Part shown: one piece after another, positions 35,675-45,337 of the stretch
Position numbering within the stretch: the first letter of the stretch is position 1
How the letters are laid out: each line of letters begins with the position of its first letter
Origin: Sphingobium terrigena
GTDB lineage: Bacteria > Pseudomonadota > Alphaproteobacteria > Sphingomonadales > Sphingomonadaceae
Reading direction: 5' to 3'
Assembly (NCBI RefSeq): GCF_003591655.1
Contig: NZ_QVRA01000017.1
Span: 22,595 to 86,594, forward strand
DNA: 64,000 nt
Notes under the pieces: generated by a model
Database searches by the model: none
Seen by the model: the letters and a program-made list of their open reading frames with translations, nothing else
Told to the model about the DNA's origin: nothing
Position numbers and translations under genes: made by a program

Positions 35675-37858
35675 CTACGCGAGCATCTCCGTCGTGACCG
35701 GCAGCGATCTTATGCGTTTGCCCGTTGCGGCGTGGATGGCGTTGACCAAGGCGGGGATGACCGGGGGCAGCGCGGGTTCGCCCAGGCCGGTGGGGGAATA
35801 GTCGGTCTTGACGAAGTCGACGTGGATGGTGGGGGTGTCGGGGATGCGCTGGAGCGGGTGGGTGTCGAAATTGGCTTGCTCGATCGCGCCTGCGACCTGG
35901 GTGATGACCTGTCCGGCCAGCGCCTGCCCCAGCCCCTCGATCACCGATCCCTGTACCTGATGCAGCGCATTGATGGGGTTGATGATATGGCTGCCGACAT
36001 CGCCCGCGACCCAGACCGTCTTGACCTTTGGCACGCCGTCGGCGACCGCGACCTCCAGTACCTCGGCGAAATAGCCTGCATGGCTGTAATAGAAGGCAAA
36101 GCCCTTGCCCTGCCCTTTTGGCAGCGCCTTGCGGTTCGCCCAGCCGCCCATGGCCAGCGCCTTTTCGATCACGCCTTTGGCGCGCGCGGTGACGAAGGGG
36201 GGACGGTTGGCACCCTGGCTGACCTGCGCAGTTTTGGACAGGAGTTCGAGCATGAGCGTGGGCAGATCCTTGCCCGCCGCCGCCGCGACTTCGTCCAGAA
36301 ACGCCTGATAGACGAAGGCCAGCGCGTTGGAGCCGGGCGCACGCAGCCAGCCGGTGGGCATGTTGGTCGCCAGGAAGCTTTGTTCCAGCAGCACATTGTC
36401 CAGAAGGCCTGCGGGCAGTTCGCCCGGCGACAATTCGGCCGACCGCACCGGCTTGCCATCCTTGCCGAAGGTGATGAAATGATCGTGGAAGGCAGTCAGC
36501 GCGCCGCTTTTGTCGAGCGCCGCGCGGAAGCCGTGCCAGCCCGCCGGACGATAAAAATCGCGGCGCATGTCGTCGGCGCGGGTGAAAAGCAGTTTGACCG
36601 GCACACCCGGCACTTGCGCGGCAACAAGCGCGGCCTGCACCATATAATCGTTCATCAGCCGCCGCCCGAAACCGCCGCCGATGCGGGTGAAGTTGATGCG
36701 GATCTTCTCCGGCGGCAGATTGAGCGCCTTGGCGACGAGGGCGCGCCCGCTTTCCGGGTTCTGGGTCGGCGCCCAGATTTCGATGGCACCATCCTTGAAC
36801 AGGGCGGTGCAATTTTGCGGCTCCAGTGTCGCATGGGCGAGGAAGGGGTAACTGTAATCGGCGGTCACGACCTTGCCCGCCGACGCGAAGGCTGCGTCGA
36901 TATCGCCGGTGCGGGTAATGTCGGCGTCTGCCTTGCCCTGCGCGCGGGTCGCGGCCTGCGCGGCGTAACCCTGCGTCGAAAAGTTGGTGACGGCGCTGTC
37001 ATCCCATGCGACTTTCAGCGTTTCGCGCGCCAGATTGGCGGTCCACCAGCTTTTGGCGAGGATCGCGACCCCGTCAAAGCCCGATTCAGGCGTGCCATCG
37101 CCCTTGATCGTCAGCACATGGGCAATGCCGGGCAGCGCGCGCACCGCGTCCAGATTGGCCGATTTGAAGGTGCCGCCAAAGGCCGGGCAGGTTTCCAGCA
37201 CCGCATAGAGCATGTTCGGCAGCTTGAAATCGATGCCGAACAGCGGCTTGCCCGCGACGATGGCGGGGGTATCGACCCCGCCGATCGACTGGCCGATGAT
37301 GCGGAAGCTGGCCGGGTCTTTCAGGGTGAGCGTGGCCGGATCGGGCGGGGATAGTTTCGCCGCCGCGACCGCCAGCGCGGCATAGGGGACCGACTTGCCG
37401 GTCTTAGGATCGGTCACTTTGCCGCTGGCTGTCGTGAGCGTGCCAGCCGCAACGCCCCATTGCGCCGCTGCGGCGGCGACCAGCATCGCCCGCGCCGCTG
37501 CGCCTGCCTGCCGCGTGGGCAGCCATTCGCGCGGGGTCGTGCGGCTGCCGCCTGCGCTTTGGCCGCCGAAAATCTTGGCGTCGGCATGGGTCTGTTCGAT
37601 GCTGACCTGCGCCCAGTCGACGTCCAGTTCCTCTGCAATCAGCATCGGCAGCATCGTCTTGGCACCCTGGCCAATCTCTGCATTTTTCGCGCCGATGATG
37701 ACGCGATTGTCAGGCAGGATGCGGATGAAGGCGTTGAGGATGACCGGGCTGCCGTCCGCGGCCAGCGCCATCGGCACGGCGAGGTCGAACAGCAAACCGC
37801 CGCCAGCGATCAGCGAGGCTGTAATGAAGCCCCGGCGCGAGAGGTTTGCGGCGCTCAT
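35675..37858 (-). CDS. Exported molybdenum hydroxylase large subunit (IorB/aldehyde oxidase type)
   Basis: 727 aa with a twin-arginine leader ([17 protein letters not shown]), so folded and exported with cofactor. It belongs to the xanthine dehydrogenase family, IorB-like branch: [69 protein letters not shown] 37858 overlaps the small-subunit stop as ATGA. Such enzymes oxidise aldehydes or N-heterocycles; here an attractive role is oxidation of the aldehyde made by the periplasmic amine dehydrogenase. That role is inference from context only. Confidence 0.88.
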   Translation of the reverse strand: MSAANLSRRGFITASLIAGGGLLFDLAVPMALAADGSPVILNAFIRILPDNRVIIGAKNAEIGQGAKTMLPMLIAEELDVDWAQVSIEQTHADAKIFGGQSAGGSRTTPREWLPTRQAGAAARAMLVAAAAAQWGVAAGTLTTASGKVTDPKTGKSVPYAALAVAAAKLSPPDPATLTLKDPASFRIIGQSIGGVDTPAIVAGKPLFGIDFKLPNMLYAVLETCPAFGGTFKSANLDAVRALPGIAHVLTIKGDGTPESGFDGVAILAKSWWTANLARETLKVAWDDSAVTNFSTQGYAAQAATRAQGKADADITRTGDIDAAFASAGKVVTADYSYPFLAHATLEPQNCTALFKDGAIEIWAPTQNPESGRALVAKALNLPPEKIRINFTRIGGGFGRRLMNDYMVQAALVAAQVPGVPVKLLFTRADDMRRDFYRPAGWHGFRAALDKSGALTAFHDHFITFGKDGKPVRSAELSPGELPAGLLDNVLLEQSFLATNMPTGWLRAPGSNALAFVYQAFLDEVAAAAGKDLPTLMLELLSKTAQVSQGANRPPFVTARAKGVIEKALAMGGWANRKALPKGQGKGFAFYYSHAGYFAEVLEVAVADGVPKVKTVWVAGDVGSHIINPINALHQVQGSVIEGLGQALAGQVITQVAGAIEQANFDTHPLQRIPDTPTIHVDFVKTDYSPTGLGEPALPPVIPALVNAIHAATGKRIRSLPVTTEMLA

Positions 37859-38307
37859 GCGGCGGCTGCCTTGATCGCGGCGCGGATGCGGACATAGGTG
37901 GAGCAGCGGCACAGATTGCCCATCATCGCGGCGTCAATATCCTCGTCTGTCGGTTTGGGCGTCTGGCTGAGCAGCGCGGTGGCGCTCATGATCTGCCCGG
38001 CCTGGCAATAGCCGCATTGGGGGACGTCCTGCGCGATCCAGCTGGCAGCAATGCGCTTGCCGACATCGGTGGCCGCCGCGCCCTCGATCGTGGTGATCGC
38101 CGCGCCCTTCACATCGCCGAGCAGGGTCTGGCAGGATCGCACCGCCTGCCCGTCGACATGGACGGTGCAGGCGCCGCACAGGCCCGCGCCGCAGCCGAAC
38201 TTGGTGCCGACCAGGTCGAAATCCTCGCGCAATACCCATAGCAACGGCTTGGCTGGATCGCCCTCCACCTGCCGCTTCTTGCCATTCACCGTCAGACTGA
38301 TCGCCAT
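37855..38307 (-). CDS. Molybdenum hydroxylase [2Fe-2S] subunit (IorA type)
   Basis: 150 aa, two [2Fe-2S] clusters: plant-type C-x4-C-x2-C ([15 protein letters not shown]) with a fourth Cys at SCQTLL, and the C-terminal [20 protein letters not shown] motif. ATG 38307 (MAISLTVNG) follows AGGTGG and gives the standard family N-terminus; the longer frame adds 27 unlikely residues. Divergent from the third exported ureohydrolase. Confidence 0.92.
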   Translation of the reverse strand: MAISLTVNGKKRQVEGDPAKPLLWVLREDFDLVGTKFGCGAGLCGACTVHVDGQAVRSCQTLLGDVKGAAITTIEGAAATDVGKRIAASWIAQDVPQCGYCQAGQIMSATALLSQTPKPTDEDIDAAMMGNLCRCSTYVRIRAAIKAAAA

Positions 38308-38397
38308 CTCGCCCACCTTAGACTGTATCGCGCGCATTAGAGGCTGATCGGCAGGCATCTGTCCAGTCGGTTCAGGCAGCAACCGCAACGAACAAAG

Positions 38398-38416
38398 CTA
38401 CGTCAATCGCCCCATT
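38398..38416 (+). promoter_or_regulatory. Regulon motif copy 7 (CTACGTCAATCGCCCCATT)
   Basis: In the divergent gap between the molybdenum hydroxylase operon and the third exported ureohydrolase, 61-79 bp before the latter's ATG and pointing toward it. Confidence 0.75.
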
Positions 38417-38476
38417 GGTGGAGCATGAATCACGCCCTAGCCTTTGGCGCGACGCAGCAATCGGGGGCAGGACTGT

Positions 38477-39976
38477 ATGACGTTCAAACGCATGGCACTG
38501 GGCGCCCTACTGGCTGCGACGGTGATTTCGTCGGCGGCAGTGATCGCGCAATCGGATAAGCCGGCCATTCCAGCCGCGCTGGAAGCCAAGATCAAGGGGC
38601 TGTCCAAGGCCAAGCGCGACTTCCTGATTTCCGACCCGGCCGAAATGTTCGCCGGTTCCTACGACAAATTGTTCGAGCGGCTGCAAACCAAGACGCCGCA
38701 GGAGATCGACGCCTATATCGAGGGGATGATGGCGGCGGTCGAGGCGTCGAAGTTCAACGCCAAGACGGATATGGCGGCGATCCCGCTTGACACCGACAAT
38801 GAGGATTTCAACGGCTGGAAGCTGCGCCGCCCCGACGGGCTGGACCCCAAGCGCGAGGCAGGGCCATTTTCCTTGAGCTATTATGCCCATAGCATGGGTG
38901 GTGGCGGCGTCTATGGCGGCGGGATTGCTACCTTTGCAGGAGCGCCGGTCGCGATCTTCCCCGAAGATCTTGTCGCGGGCAAGGTGGACGTGGCGATCGT
39001 CGGCGCGCCGCTGGATATGGGCTCGGGCTATCGCGGGGCGAAGGGCGGGCCGTCTGCGATGCGGACCCAATATGGCGCGGGCGGAATCGACATGTACACC
39101 ATGGTCGATCCGTCCAAGGAATTGAAGATCGTCGATTATGGCGACATCGCCATCGACAATATGTCGACCGAACGTAGTGTCGCCCATGTCCGCGAACGGG
39201 TGGCGGAAATTGCCCGCACCGGCGCGCTGCCCTTCATCGTCGGGGGCGACCACAGCCTGGAATATAGCGATGTGGCGGGGCTGGCCGATGTCCATGGCAA
39301 GGGCAGTTTTGGCGTCGTCCATTTCGATTCCCACTATGACGCGGGCAAGGGCGGGGTCCATTTCATCACCCATGGCGCCCCGGTCTATCGCGCGGTCAAG
39401 GAAGGCCATGTCCAGGGCAAAAACTATATCCAGGTCGGGCTGCGCGGACCCTGGCCGGAAAAGGAAGGCTTTGAATGGATGCGCGACAATGGCGTGCGCT
39501 ACCATGCCATGCCGGAGATCGAGAAAAATGGCTGGGCCGCCACCATGGAGCGGGCGCTGAAGGAAGCGCGGGAAAGCGGCAAGAAAATCTTTATTTCCTT
39601 CGACGTCGATGTGCTGGACCCCGCCTTCATCCCCGGCACCGGCACGCCGGTTCCGGGCGGACTGACCATGCGCGAAGCGATCCCGATCGTGCGGCGGCTG
39701 TGTGCGGAAAATGAGCTGGTGGGTTTCGAGATCGTCGAACTCGCCCCCGTGCTGGACCCGACCTATCGCAGCGCCTTGAACGCCAATTTCATCATGCACG
39801 CCTGCCTGACCGGGGTGGCGATGCGCAAGAAGGGGATCAAACAGGTGGGCTATCTGTCCGACCTGACGACCGAACATGGCCAGCCGGGCTATGGCGAGAA
39901 GGCGGCGAAGGAGGGCAAGACCGAGAAGGTCGATCCGGGTTACGGGCGGGGTGGCAGGCGGCGTCCGACAACCTGA
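38477..39976 (+). CDS. Exported ureohydrolase with complete metal site (stand-alone)
   Basis: 499 aa. Signal peptide (MTFKRMALGALLAATVISSAAVIA-Q), N-terminal extension (about residues 30-170) and a core with all ligands: H259 (GGDH), D284/H286/D288 (FDSHYD), D376/D378 (FDVDVLD), then GTGTPVPGGLTMREA. The C-terminal 35 residues are charged and Gly/Arg-rich. Closely related to the intact enzyme at 27648-29117 (shared GKVDVAIVGAPLDMGSG, KVVDYGDIAID-like stretches). GGGGGCAGG precedes ATG 38477. It lies just upstream of the urease operon on the same strand. Confidence 0.92.
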   Translation: MTFKRMALGALLAATVISSAAVIAQSDKPAIPAALEAKIKGLSKAKRDFLISDPAEMFAGSYDKLFERLQTKTPQEIDAYIEGMMAAVEASKFNAKTDMAAIPLDTDNEDFNGWKLRRPDGLDPKREAGPFSLSYYAHSMGGGGVYGGGIATFAGAPVAIFPEDLVAGKVDVAIVGAPLDMGSGYRGAKGGPSAMRTQYGAGGIDMYTMVDPSKELKIVDYGDIAIDNMSTERSVAHVRERVAEIARTGALPFIVGGDHSLEYSDVAGLADVHGKGSFGVVHFDSHYDAGKGGVHFITHGAPVYRAVKEGHVQGKNYIQVGLRGPWPEKEGFEWMRDNGVRYHAMPEIEKNGWAATMERALKEARESGKKIFISFDVDVLDPAFIPGTGTPVPGGLTMREAIPIVRRLCAENELVGFEIVELAPVLDPTYRSALNANFIMHACLTGVAMRKKGIKQVGYLSDLTTEHGQPGYGEKAAKEGKTEKVDPGYGRGGRRRPTT

Positions 39977-40020
39977 GGCTTGGCGCAGTAGATGGCGGGC
40001 CAGAGCCGCCCTTTCGTTCC

Positions 40021-40039
40021 ATACGTCATATGCCCCATG
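40021..40039 (+). promoter_or_regulatory. Regulon motif copy 8 (ATACGTCATATGCCCCATG)
   Basis: In the 96-bp gap between the third exported ureohydrolase and ureD, 24-33 bp before the possible ureD starts, pointing toward ureD. Closer to the start codon than the other copies. Confidence 0.75.
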
Positions 40040-40072
40040 TCGTGACCTGCCGCGCCTGATCAGATGGTGTCC

Positions 40073-40921
40073 ATGACCCTGCAACGCGCCATCACCGTGC
40101 CGCCCAAGTCACGGCACCAGCGCGTCGATGGCCGCGCCATGGTGGCGTTCGGGGCGCGCGGTATTCGCGACATGATGCAGGCCGCGCCGGCCCGACTACT
40201 GTTTCCGCAAGGGCGGGAGGGTGATTTTCCGCTGGCCGTCACCGTTACCACCTGCGGCGGGTTGACCGGGGGGGATAGGCTGGCGCTCGACATCATCGTC
40301 GATCCGGGGGTGGGCGCGACGATCGTGCCGCAGGCGGCGGAGAAACTCTATCGCGCGCTGGACGAGGATGAGCCGACGCGGATCGAAACCTGCATCAGCA
40401 TCGGCGCGGGCGCGACCTGCGAATGGCTGGCGCAGGAAGCCATCTTGTTCGACCGCAGCAAGATGCGACGCAAGCTGGAGGCCGACATGGCCCCCGACGC
40501 GCGCATGTTGGCGATGGAAATGCTGGTGCTGGGGCGCAGCGCGATGGGGGAAAGCTATCAGAGCGGGCTGATCCATGACAGCTGGCGTATCCGCCGCGGC
40601 GGGCGGCTGGTCTGGGCGGATGCGCTGCATGTCGAGGGCGATTTTGCGTCACAAGGGCGCGCGCCCTTCGCCTTTGGCGATGCGACCGCGATCGCCACAT
40701 TGGTCTATGCCGGGCCGGATGCCGCCGATTATCTCGATCTGGCCCGCACTTTGGTCGAGGCACCGACCGGCGGCGCGACCAGCTTTGACGGGCTGCTAAT
40801 CCTGCGCCTGACCCGCAATGACGCGCAGGCGCTGCGCAAGGATGTGATGCGCGCGGCAGGCGTGTTGCGCGCCGCGATATTCGGACTGTCGCCCTCCATG
40901 CCCACTATCTGCTACTGTTGA
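40073..40921 (+). CDS. ureD: Urease accessory protein UreD
   Basis: 282 aa from ATG 40073 (285 aa from ATG 40064). Family features: [52 protein letters not shown]. UreD with UreF and UreG loads nickel into apo-urease. First gene of ureDABCEFG followed by two regulatory genes, all in one direction. Confidence 0.95.
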   Translation: MTLQRAITVPPKSRHQRVDGRAMVAFGARGIRDMMQAAPARLLFPQGREGDFPLAVTVTTCGGLTGGDRLALDIIVDPGVGATIVPQAAEKLYRALDEDEPTRIETCISIGAGATCEWLAQEAILFDRSKMRRKLEADMAPDARMLAMEMLVLGRSAMGESYQSGLIHDSWRIRRGGRLVWADALHVEGDFASQGRAPFAFGDATAIATLVYAGPDAADYLDLARTLVEAPTGGATSFDGLLILRLTRNDAQALRKDVMRAAGVLRAAIFGLSPSMPTICYC

Positions 40922-40925
40922 TCCC

Positions 40926-41228
40926 ATGAACCTGACGCCGCGCGAAAAGGACAAATTGCTGGTCGCGATGGCCGCCATGGTGGCGCGCAACCGGCTGGCG
41001 CGCGGGGTGAAGCTGAACCATCCCGAAGCGATTGCGCTGATTACCGAGCATGTGGTGGAGGGCGCGCGCGATGGCCAGTCGGTCGCGGCGCTGATGGCCA
41101 GCGGCGGTCATGTCGTGACCCGCGATCAGGTGATGGAGGGGATAGCCGAGATGATCCACGACATTCAGGTGGAGGCGACCTTCCCGGACGGGACGAAGCT
41201 CGTCACCGTGCATCGGCCGATCCGGTGA
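40926..41228 (+). CDS. ureA: Urease gamma subunit UreA
   Basis: 100 aa, the standard length, starting [20 protein letters not shown] with [13 protein letters not shown] and [19 protein letters not shown]. Five bp after ureD. Confidence 0.98.
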   Translation: MNLTPREKDKLLVAMAAMVARNRLARGVKLNHPEAIALITEHVVEGARDGQSVAALMASGGHVVTRDQVMEGIAEMIHDIQVEATFPDGTKLVTVHRPIR

Positions 41229-41254
41229 GGGCGGTGGCAAAAAATATGATCCTG

Positions 41255-41272
41255 TTCCCGCGCAGGCGGGAA
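41255..41272. repeat. Short palindrome between ureA and ureB
   Basis: TTCCCGC-GCAG-GCGGGAA, a single REP half-unit in the 67-bp gap between ureA and ureB. Confidence 0.7.
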
Positions 41273-41295
41273 CACGCTGTGTCGAACGTCAGGCC

Positions 41296-41601
41296 ATGAT
41301 ACCCGGCGAAATCATCCCCGCCCCCGGCGACATCATCCTGAACGCAGGGCGGGTGCCGATCAGCCTGATCGTCGCCAATAGCGGCGACCGGCCGATCCAG
41401 GTCGGCAGCCATTATCATTTCGCCGAGACGAACCCGGCTTTGCTGTTCGATCGCGACACAGCGCGCGGCTATCGGCTGGACATCCCTTCGGGCACCGCCG
41501 TCCGCTTCGAGCCGGGGCAGAGCCGGGACGTGCAGTTGATCCCTTATGCCGGTGATCGGATCGTCATTGGCTTTCGCGGCGATGTGATGGGGGCGTTGTG
41601 A
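41296..41601 (+). CDS. ureB: Urease beta subunit UreB
   Basis: 101 aa, starting [18 protein letters not shown], with [20 protein letters not shown] and [18 protein letters not shown]. Standard separate beta subunit, as usual outside Helicobacter. Confidence 0.98.
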   Translation: MIPGEIIPAPGDIILNAGRVPISLIVANSGDRPIQVGSHYHFAETNPALLFDRDTARGYRLDIPSGTAVRFEPGQSRDVQLIPYAGDRIVIGFRGDVMGAL

Positions 41602-41619
41602 TGCTCGCTCAACCCACCT

Positions 41620-41682
41620 CCGTTCGGTTCGAGCGTGTCGAGAACCCTGCGCGCCAATTCTCGACACGCTCGAACCGAACGG
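41620..41682. repeat. Perfect 24-bp inverted repeat between ureB and ureC
   Basis: Arms 41620-41643 and 41659-41682 are exact complements with a 15-nt loop; core TTCGAGCGTGTCGAGA. A different family from the CCCGCG repeats. It ends 12 bp before the ureC ATG, so a folded hairpin could affect ureC translation. Confidence 0.85.
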
Positions 41683-41694
41683 GGTTTTGAAACA

Positions 41695-43407
41695 ATGCCC
41701 GTAACCATCCCTCGCCGCGCCTATGCCAGCATGTTCGGCCCGACAACGGGCGACCGGGTGCGGCTGGGCGACTCCTCCCTCCTCATCCGGGTCGAGGACG
41801 ACCTGACCATCTATGGCGAGGAGGTGAAGTTCGGCGGCGGAAAGGTGATCCGCGATGGCATGGGGCAAAGCCAGATGAGCCGCGCGGACGGCGCGCCCGA
41901 CACAGTCATCACCAACGCGCTGATCCTCGATCATTGGGGAATAATCAAGGCGGACGTCTCCATCCGCGACGGTCGCATCACCGCGATTGGCAAGGCGGGC
42001 AACCCGGACGTCCAGCCCGGCGTCACCATCCCCATCGGCCCCGGCACGGAGATCATCGCTGGCGAAGGGCGTATCCTGACCGCCGGTGGCATCGACGCGC
42101 ATATCCATTTCATCTGCCCGCAACAGGTGGAGGAGGCGCTCAACGCCGGGATCACCACCATGCTGGGCGGCGGCACCGGCCCGGCGCATGGCACACTGGC
42201 GACGACCTGCACGCCGGGCAGCTGGCATATCGGGCGGATGCTCCAGGCGCTCGAAACCATGCCGATGAACTTCGGGTTGATGGGCAAGGGCAATGCCAGC
42301 CAGCCCGCTGCGCTGGTCGAAATGATCCGTGCGGGGGCGTGTGGCCTGAAACTGCATGAGGATTGGGGCACCACCCCTGCCGCGATCGACTGCTGCCTGT
42401 CGGTCGCGGACGAGTATGACATTCAGGTCGCGATCCATACCGATACGCTGAACGAAGCAGGCTTTGTCGAAAGCACGATCGGCGCATTCAAGGGGCGCAC
42501 CATCCACGCCTTCCATACCGAGGGTGCGGGTGGTGGCCATGCGCCCGACATCATCAAGCTGGCGGGGCTGCCCAACGTCCTGCCCTCCTCCACCAACCCG
42601 ACCCGGCCCTATACCGTCAACACGATCGAGGAACATCTCGACATGCTGATGGTCTGCCACCATCTCGACCCGCGCATCGCCGAGGATGTCGCCTTCGCCG
42701 ACAGCCGCATCCGCAAGGAGACGATCGCAGCGGAGGATATTCTTCACGACCTGGGCGCTTTCTCGATGATGTCTTCGGACAGCCAGGCGATGGGGCGGGT
42801 CGGCGAAACCATCATCCGCTGCTGGCAGAGCGCCGACAAGATGAAGCAGCAGCGCGGGTCTTTGGGATCGGACGATGCTGACAGCGACAATTTCCGCGCC
42901 AAACGCTATATCGCCAAATATACGATCAACCCGGCCATTGCCCATGGCATCAGCCACATTGTCGGCTCGATCGCGGTGGGAAAACTGGCCGATCTGGTGC
43001 TGTGGTCCCCTGCCTTTTTCGCGGTAAAGCCAGATCTGGTGATCAAGGGTGGCAGCATCGCGACCGCACCGATGGGCGATCCCAATGCCAGCATCCCGAC
43101 GCCCCAGCCGGTCCATTACCGCCCGATGTTCGGCGCCCTGGGTCGGTCGGGCGCACTGTCGGCGGTGCATTTCGTGTCGGCGGCGGGGATGGCGGACGGG
43201 ATTGGCGAACGGTTGCAACTGGCGCGTCCGCTGGAGGCGGTGCGCAACACGCGCGGCGGGATTGGCAAGGCGTCGATGCTATTGAACGATGCAATGCCGC
43301 ATATCGAGGTCGATCCCGAAACTTATGAGGTGCGAGCGGATGGCGAGTTACTGACATGCGAACCGGCGAGCGTGCTGCCGTTCGCGCAGAGATATTTCCT
43401 GTTTTGA
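41695..43407 (+). CDS. ureC: Urease alpha (catalytic) subunit UreC
   Basis: 570 aa, full length. Nickel and catalytic residues are visible: HIH in [14 protein letters not shown], the carbamylated lysine K219 in GLKLHEDWG, the [10 protein letters not shown] and [12 protein letters not shown] histidines, the flap MVCHHLD, and the metal Asp in [14 protein letters not shown] 41695 ([17 protein letters not shown]) gives the normal N-terminus; an in-frame GTG at 41635 lies in the repeat and is rejected. Hydrolyses urea to ammonia and carbamate in the cytoplasm. Confidence 0.98.
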   Translation: MPVTIPRRAYASMFGPTTGDRVRLGDSSLLIRVEDDLTIYGEEVKFGGGKVIRDGMGQSQMSRADGAPDTVITNALILDHWGIIKADVSIRDGRITAIGKAGNPDVQPGVTIPIGPGTEIIAGEGRILTAGGIDAHIHFICPQQVEEALNAGITTMLGGGTGPAHGTLATTCTPGSWHIGRMLQALETMPMNFGLMGKGNASQPAALVEMIRAGACGLKLHEDWGTTPAAIDCCLSVADEYDIQVAIHTDTLNEAGFVESTIGAFKGRTIHAFHTEGAGGGHAPDIIKLAGLPNVLPSSTNPTRPYTVNTIEEHLDMLMVCHHLDPRIAEDVAFADSRIRKETIAAEDILHDLGAFSMMSSDSQAMGRVGETIIRCWQSADKMKQQRGSLGSDDADSDNFRAKRYIAKYTINPAIAHGISHIVGSIAVGKLADLVLWSPAFFAVKPDLVIKGGSIATAPMGDPNASIPTPQPVHYRPMFGALGRSGALSAVHFVSAAGMADGIGERLQLARPLEAVRNTRGGIGKASMLLNDAMPHIEVDPETYEVRADGELLTCEPASVLPFAQRYFLF

Positions 43408-43433
43408 TGGGGGCGATACGCACCCGATCCCGT

Positions 43434-43505
43434 AACGTGCTCCCGCGCAGGCGGGAGCCCAGTTCAGCCGTCTCGACTGGGCTCCCGCCTGCGCGGGAGC
43501 ACGTT
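43434..43505. repeat. Perfect 30-bp inverted repeat between ureC and ureE
   Basis: Arms 43434-43463 and 43476-43505 are exact complements with a 12-nt loop; core CTCCCGCGCAGGCGGGAG. Would form a very stable mRNA hairpin separating structural from accessory urease genes. Confidence 0.88.
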
Positions 43506-43528
43506 ATTCTTCATATCGGAGCATCCCC

Positions 43529-44026
43529 ATGCTGACCGCCCACACCGTCATCCCCCACGGCCACTGGTCCGGCCCCGCCGCCGATCATATCATGCTGGAT
43601 CATGACGCGCGCCACCGCCGCCGCTGGGTCTATACTGCCGACCATGGCACGCTGTTCCTGCTCGACCTGGCCCGCGCTACAGTGTTGCACCATGGCGATG
43701 CGGTGCAACTGTCCGACGGGCGGCTGGTCGAAATCCTCGCTGCGCCCGAAGCACTGGTCGAGGTCACCGCTGCCGATCCTTCCGCGATGATCCGCCTCGC
43801 CTGGCATATCGGCAACCGGCATCTGCCCGCCGAACTGCACCCCCACGCGATCCGCCTGCGCGACGATCATGTCATCAACGCCATGTTGGAAGGGCTGGGC
43901 GCGACCGTCACGAAAATCCACGCCCCCTTCACCCCCGAAGGCGGCGCCTATTCCGGCGGCGGGCATCATCATCATGGGCATGATCATGATCATTCCCATG
44001 ATCACCATCACGACCATGCTGGCTGA
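43529..44026 (+). CDS. ureE: Urease nickel metallochaperone UreE
   Basis: 165 aa with the UreE N-domain (RRRWVYTADHGTLFLLDL), the central WHIGNRHLPAE motif and a histidine-rich tail of about 20 residues (GGGHHHHGHDHDHSHDHHHD) for nickel storage. Overlaps ureF by 11 bp. Confidence 0.96.
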   Translation: MLTAHTVIPHGHWSGPAADHIMLDHDARHRRRWVYTADHGTLFLLDLARATVLHHGDAVQLSDGRLVEILAAPEALVEVTAADPSAMIRLAWHIGNRHLPAELHPHAIRLRDDHVINAMLEGLGATVTKIHAPFTPEGGAYSGGGHHHHGHDHDHSHDHHHDHAG

Positions 44027-44696
44027 CGCCGCGCTGCACCGCCTGCTGGCCTGGACCTCGCCCTCCTATCCGGTGGGCAGCTTCACCTACAGCCATGGCC
44101 TGGAAACCGCGGTCGAGGATGGACGCATCACCACCGCTGGCCATGTCACCGCCTATATCGAGGCGGTGCTCGCGCGGGGCGGCGGCTGGATCGATGCCGT
44201 GTTATTCGTTCACGCCCATCGCGCTGCGCATGATGAGTCAATGTTCGACGCCCTTTCAGAACTCGCCGCCGCCTTTCGCGGCAGCAGCGAAACAGCGCTC
44301 GAAAGTCGCCAGCAGGGTGGCTCCTTCCTGTCGGTCACGCGCAAGGCGTGGCCCCACCCTGCGCTGGATGCGTTTGCGGCGCGAAACGGTGACCACCCCA
44401 TCGCCCATGCCACCGTCATGGCGCTGGCCTGCGCCGTCCACGACATCCCGCTGGAACCCGCGCTGCACGGCTGGCTGCACGCGACCGCCGCCAATCTCGT
44501 CTCGGCGGGCGTGCGGCTCGTGCCATTGGGCCAGACCGATGGCCAGTTGGCGCTCGCCGCGCTATCCCATGCCATTCCCGCCATTGCAGAGAAGGCACTC
44601 CATACTTCGCTCGACGATCTCGGCACCGCCGCACCCGAACTCGAACTTGCCAGCCTTTCCCACGAAACACTCTATACAAGGTTGTTCCGATCATGA
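44016..44696 (+). CDS. ureF: Urease accessory protein UreF
   Basis: 226 aa from ATG 44016 ([21 protein letters not shown]), with [15 protein letters not shown] typical of UreF. The longer frame upstream is an out-of-frame reading of the UreE His tail and is rejected. Stop overlaps ureG as ATGA. Confidence 0.95.
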   Translation: MLADAALHRLLAWTSPSYPVGSFTYSHGLETAVEDGRITTAGHVTAYIEAVLARGGGWIDAVLFVHAHRAAHDESMFDALSELAAAFRGSSETALESRQQGGSFLSVTRKAWPHPALDAFAARNGDHPIAHATVMALACAVHDIPLEPALHGWLHATAANLVSAGVRLVPLGQTDGQLALAALSHAIPAIAEKALHTSLDDLGTAAPELELASLSHETLYTRLFRS

Positions 44697-45337
44697 ATCC
44701 GGTTTCTTCTGGTCATAACGGTCCCCTGCGCGTCGGCATTGGCGGCCCGGTCGGTTCCGGCAAGACCGCGCTGACCGACCGGCTGTGCAAGGCGATGCGC
44801 GACCATTATAATATCGCGGCCATTACCAACGACATTTACACGCGTGAGGACGCCGAATTTCTCACCCGCTCCGGCGCACTGGTGCCTGAGCGGATCATGG
44901 GCGTGGAAACCGGCGGCTGCCCGCACACCGCCATCCGCGAGGATGCCAGCATCAACCTGGCCGCCGTCGATACGATGCACCGCAAATTCCCCGGCCTCGA
45001 ACTCATCTTCATCGAAAGCGGCGGCGACAATCTGGCTGCGACCTTCAGCCCCGAACTCGCCGACATCACCATCTATGTCATCGACGTGTCGGCGGGCGAC
45101 AAGATCCCGCGCAAGGGCGGCCCCGGCATTACCCGGTCTGACCTGCTGCTGATCAACAAGATCGATCTTGCCCCGCTGGTCGGCGCGGATCTGGGCGTGA
45201 TGGACCGTGACGCGAAGAAGATGCGTGGCGATCGCCCCTTCCTGTTCACGAACCTCAAGGACAATATCGGGCTGCAAGCGGTCATCGACTTCATCGTTGC
45301 GACCGGCGGCCTGCGCCCCTTCCCTGCCGCGATCTGA
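44693..45337 (+). CDS. ureG: Urease accessory GTPase UreG
   Basis: 214 aa: P-loop [13 protein letters not shown], nickel-binding CPH in [15 protein letters not shown], and [17 protein letters not shown]. Its stop and the kinase start overlap as TGATG, tying the two-component system to the urease operon. Confidence 0.97.
   Translation: MNPVSSGHNGPLRVGIGGPVGSGKTALTDRLCKAMRDHYNIAAITNDIYTREDAEFLTRSGALVPERIMGVETGGCPHTAIREDASINLAAVDTMHRKFPGLELIFIESGGDNLAATFSPELADITIYVIDVSAGDKIPRKGGPGITRSDLLLINKIDLAPLVGADLGVMDRDAKKMRGDRPFLFTNLKDNIGLQAVIDFIVATGGLRPFPAAI

Noticed and set aside
35732..37354. 540-codon plus-strand frame opposite the molybdenum hydroxylase gene
   Set aside because: Antisense shadow; the minus-strand gene has a Tat leader and full family motifs.
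41635..41694. GTG start giving UreC 20 extra residues
   Set aside because: The extension is encoded by the palindromic repeat; ATG 41695 gives the standard N-terminus.
41203..43218. 671-codon open frame on the minus strand opposite ureB-ureC
   Set aside because: Shadow of the clearly recognisable urease genes; no ribosome binding site or family features.
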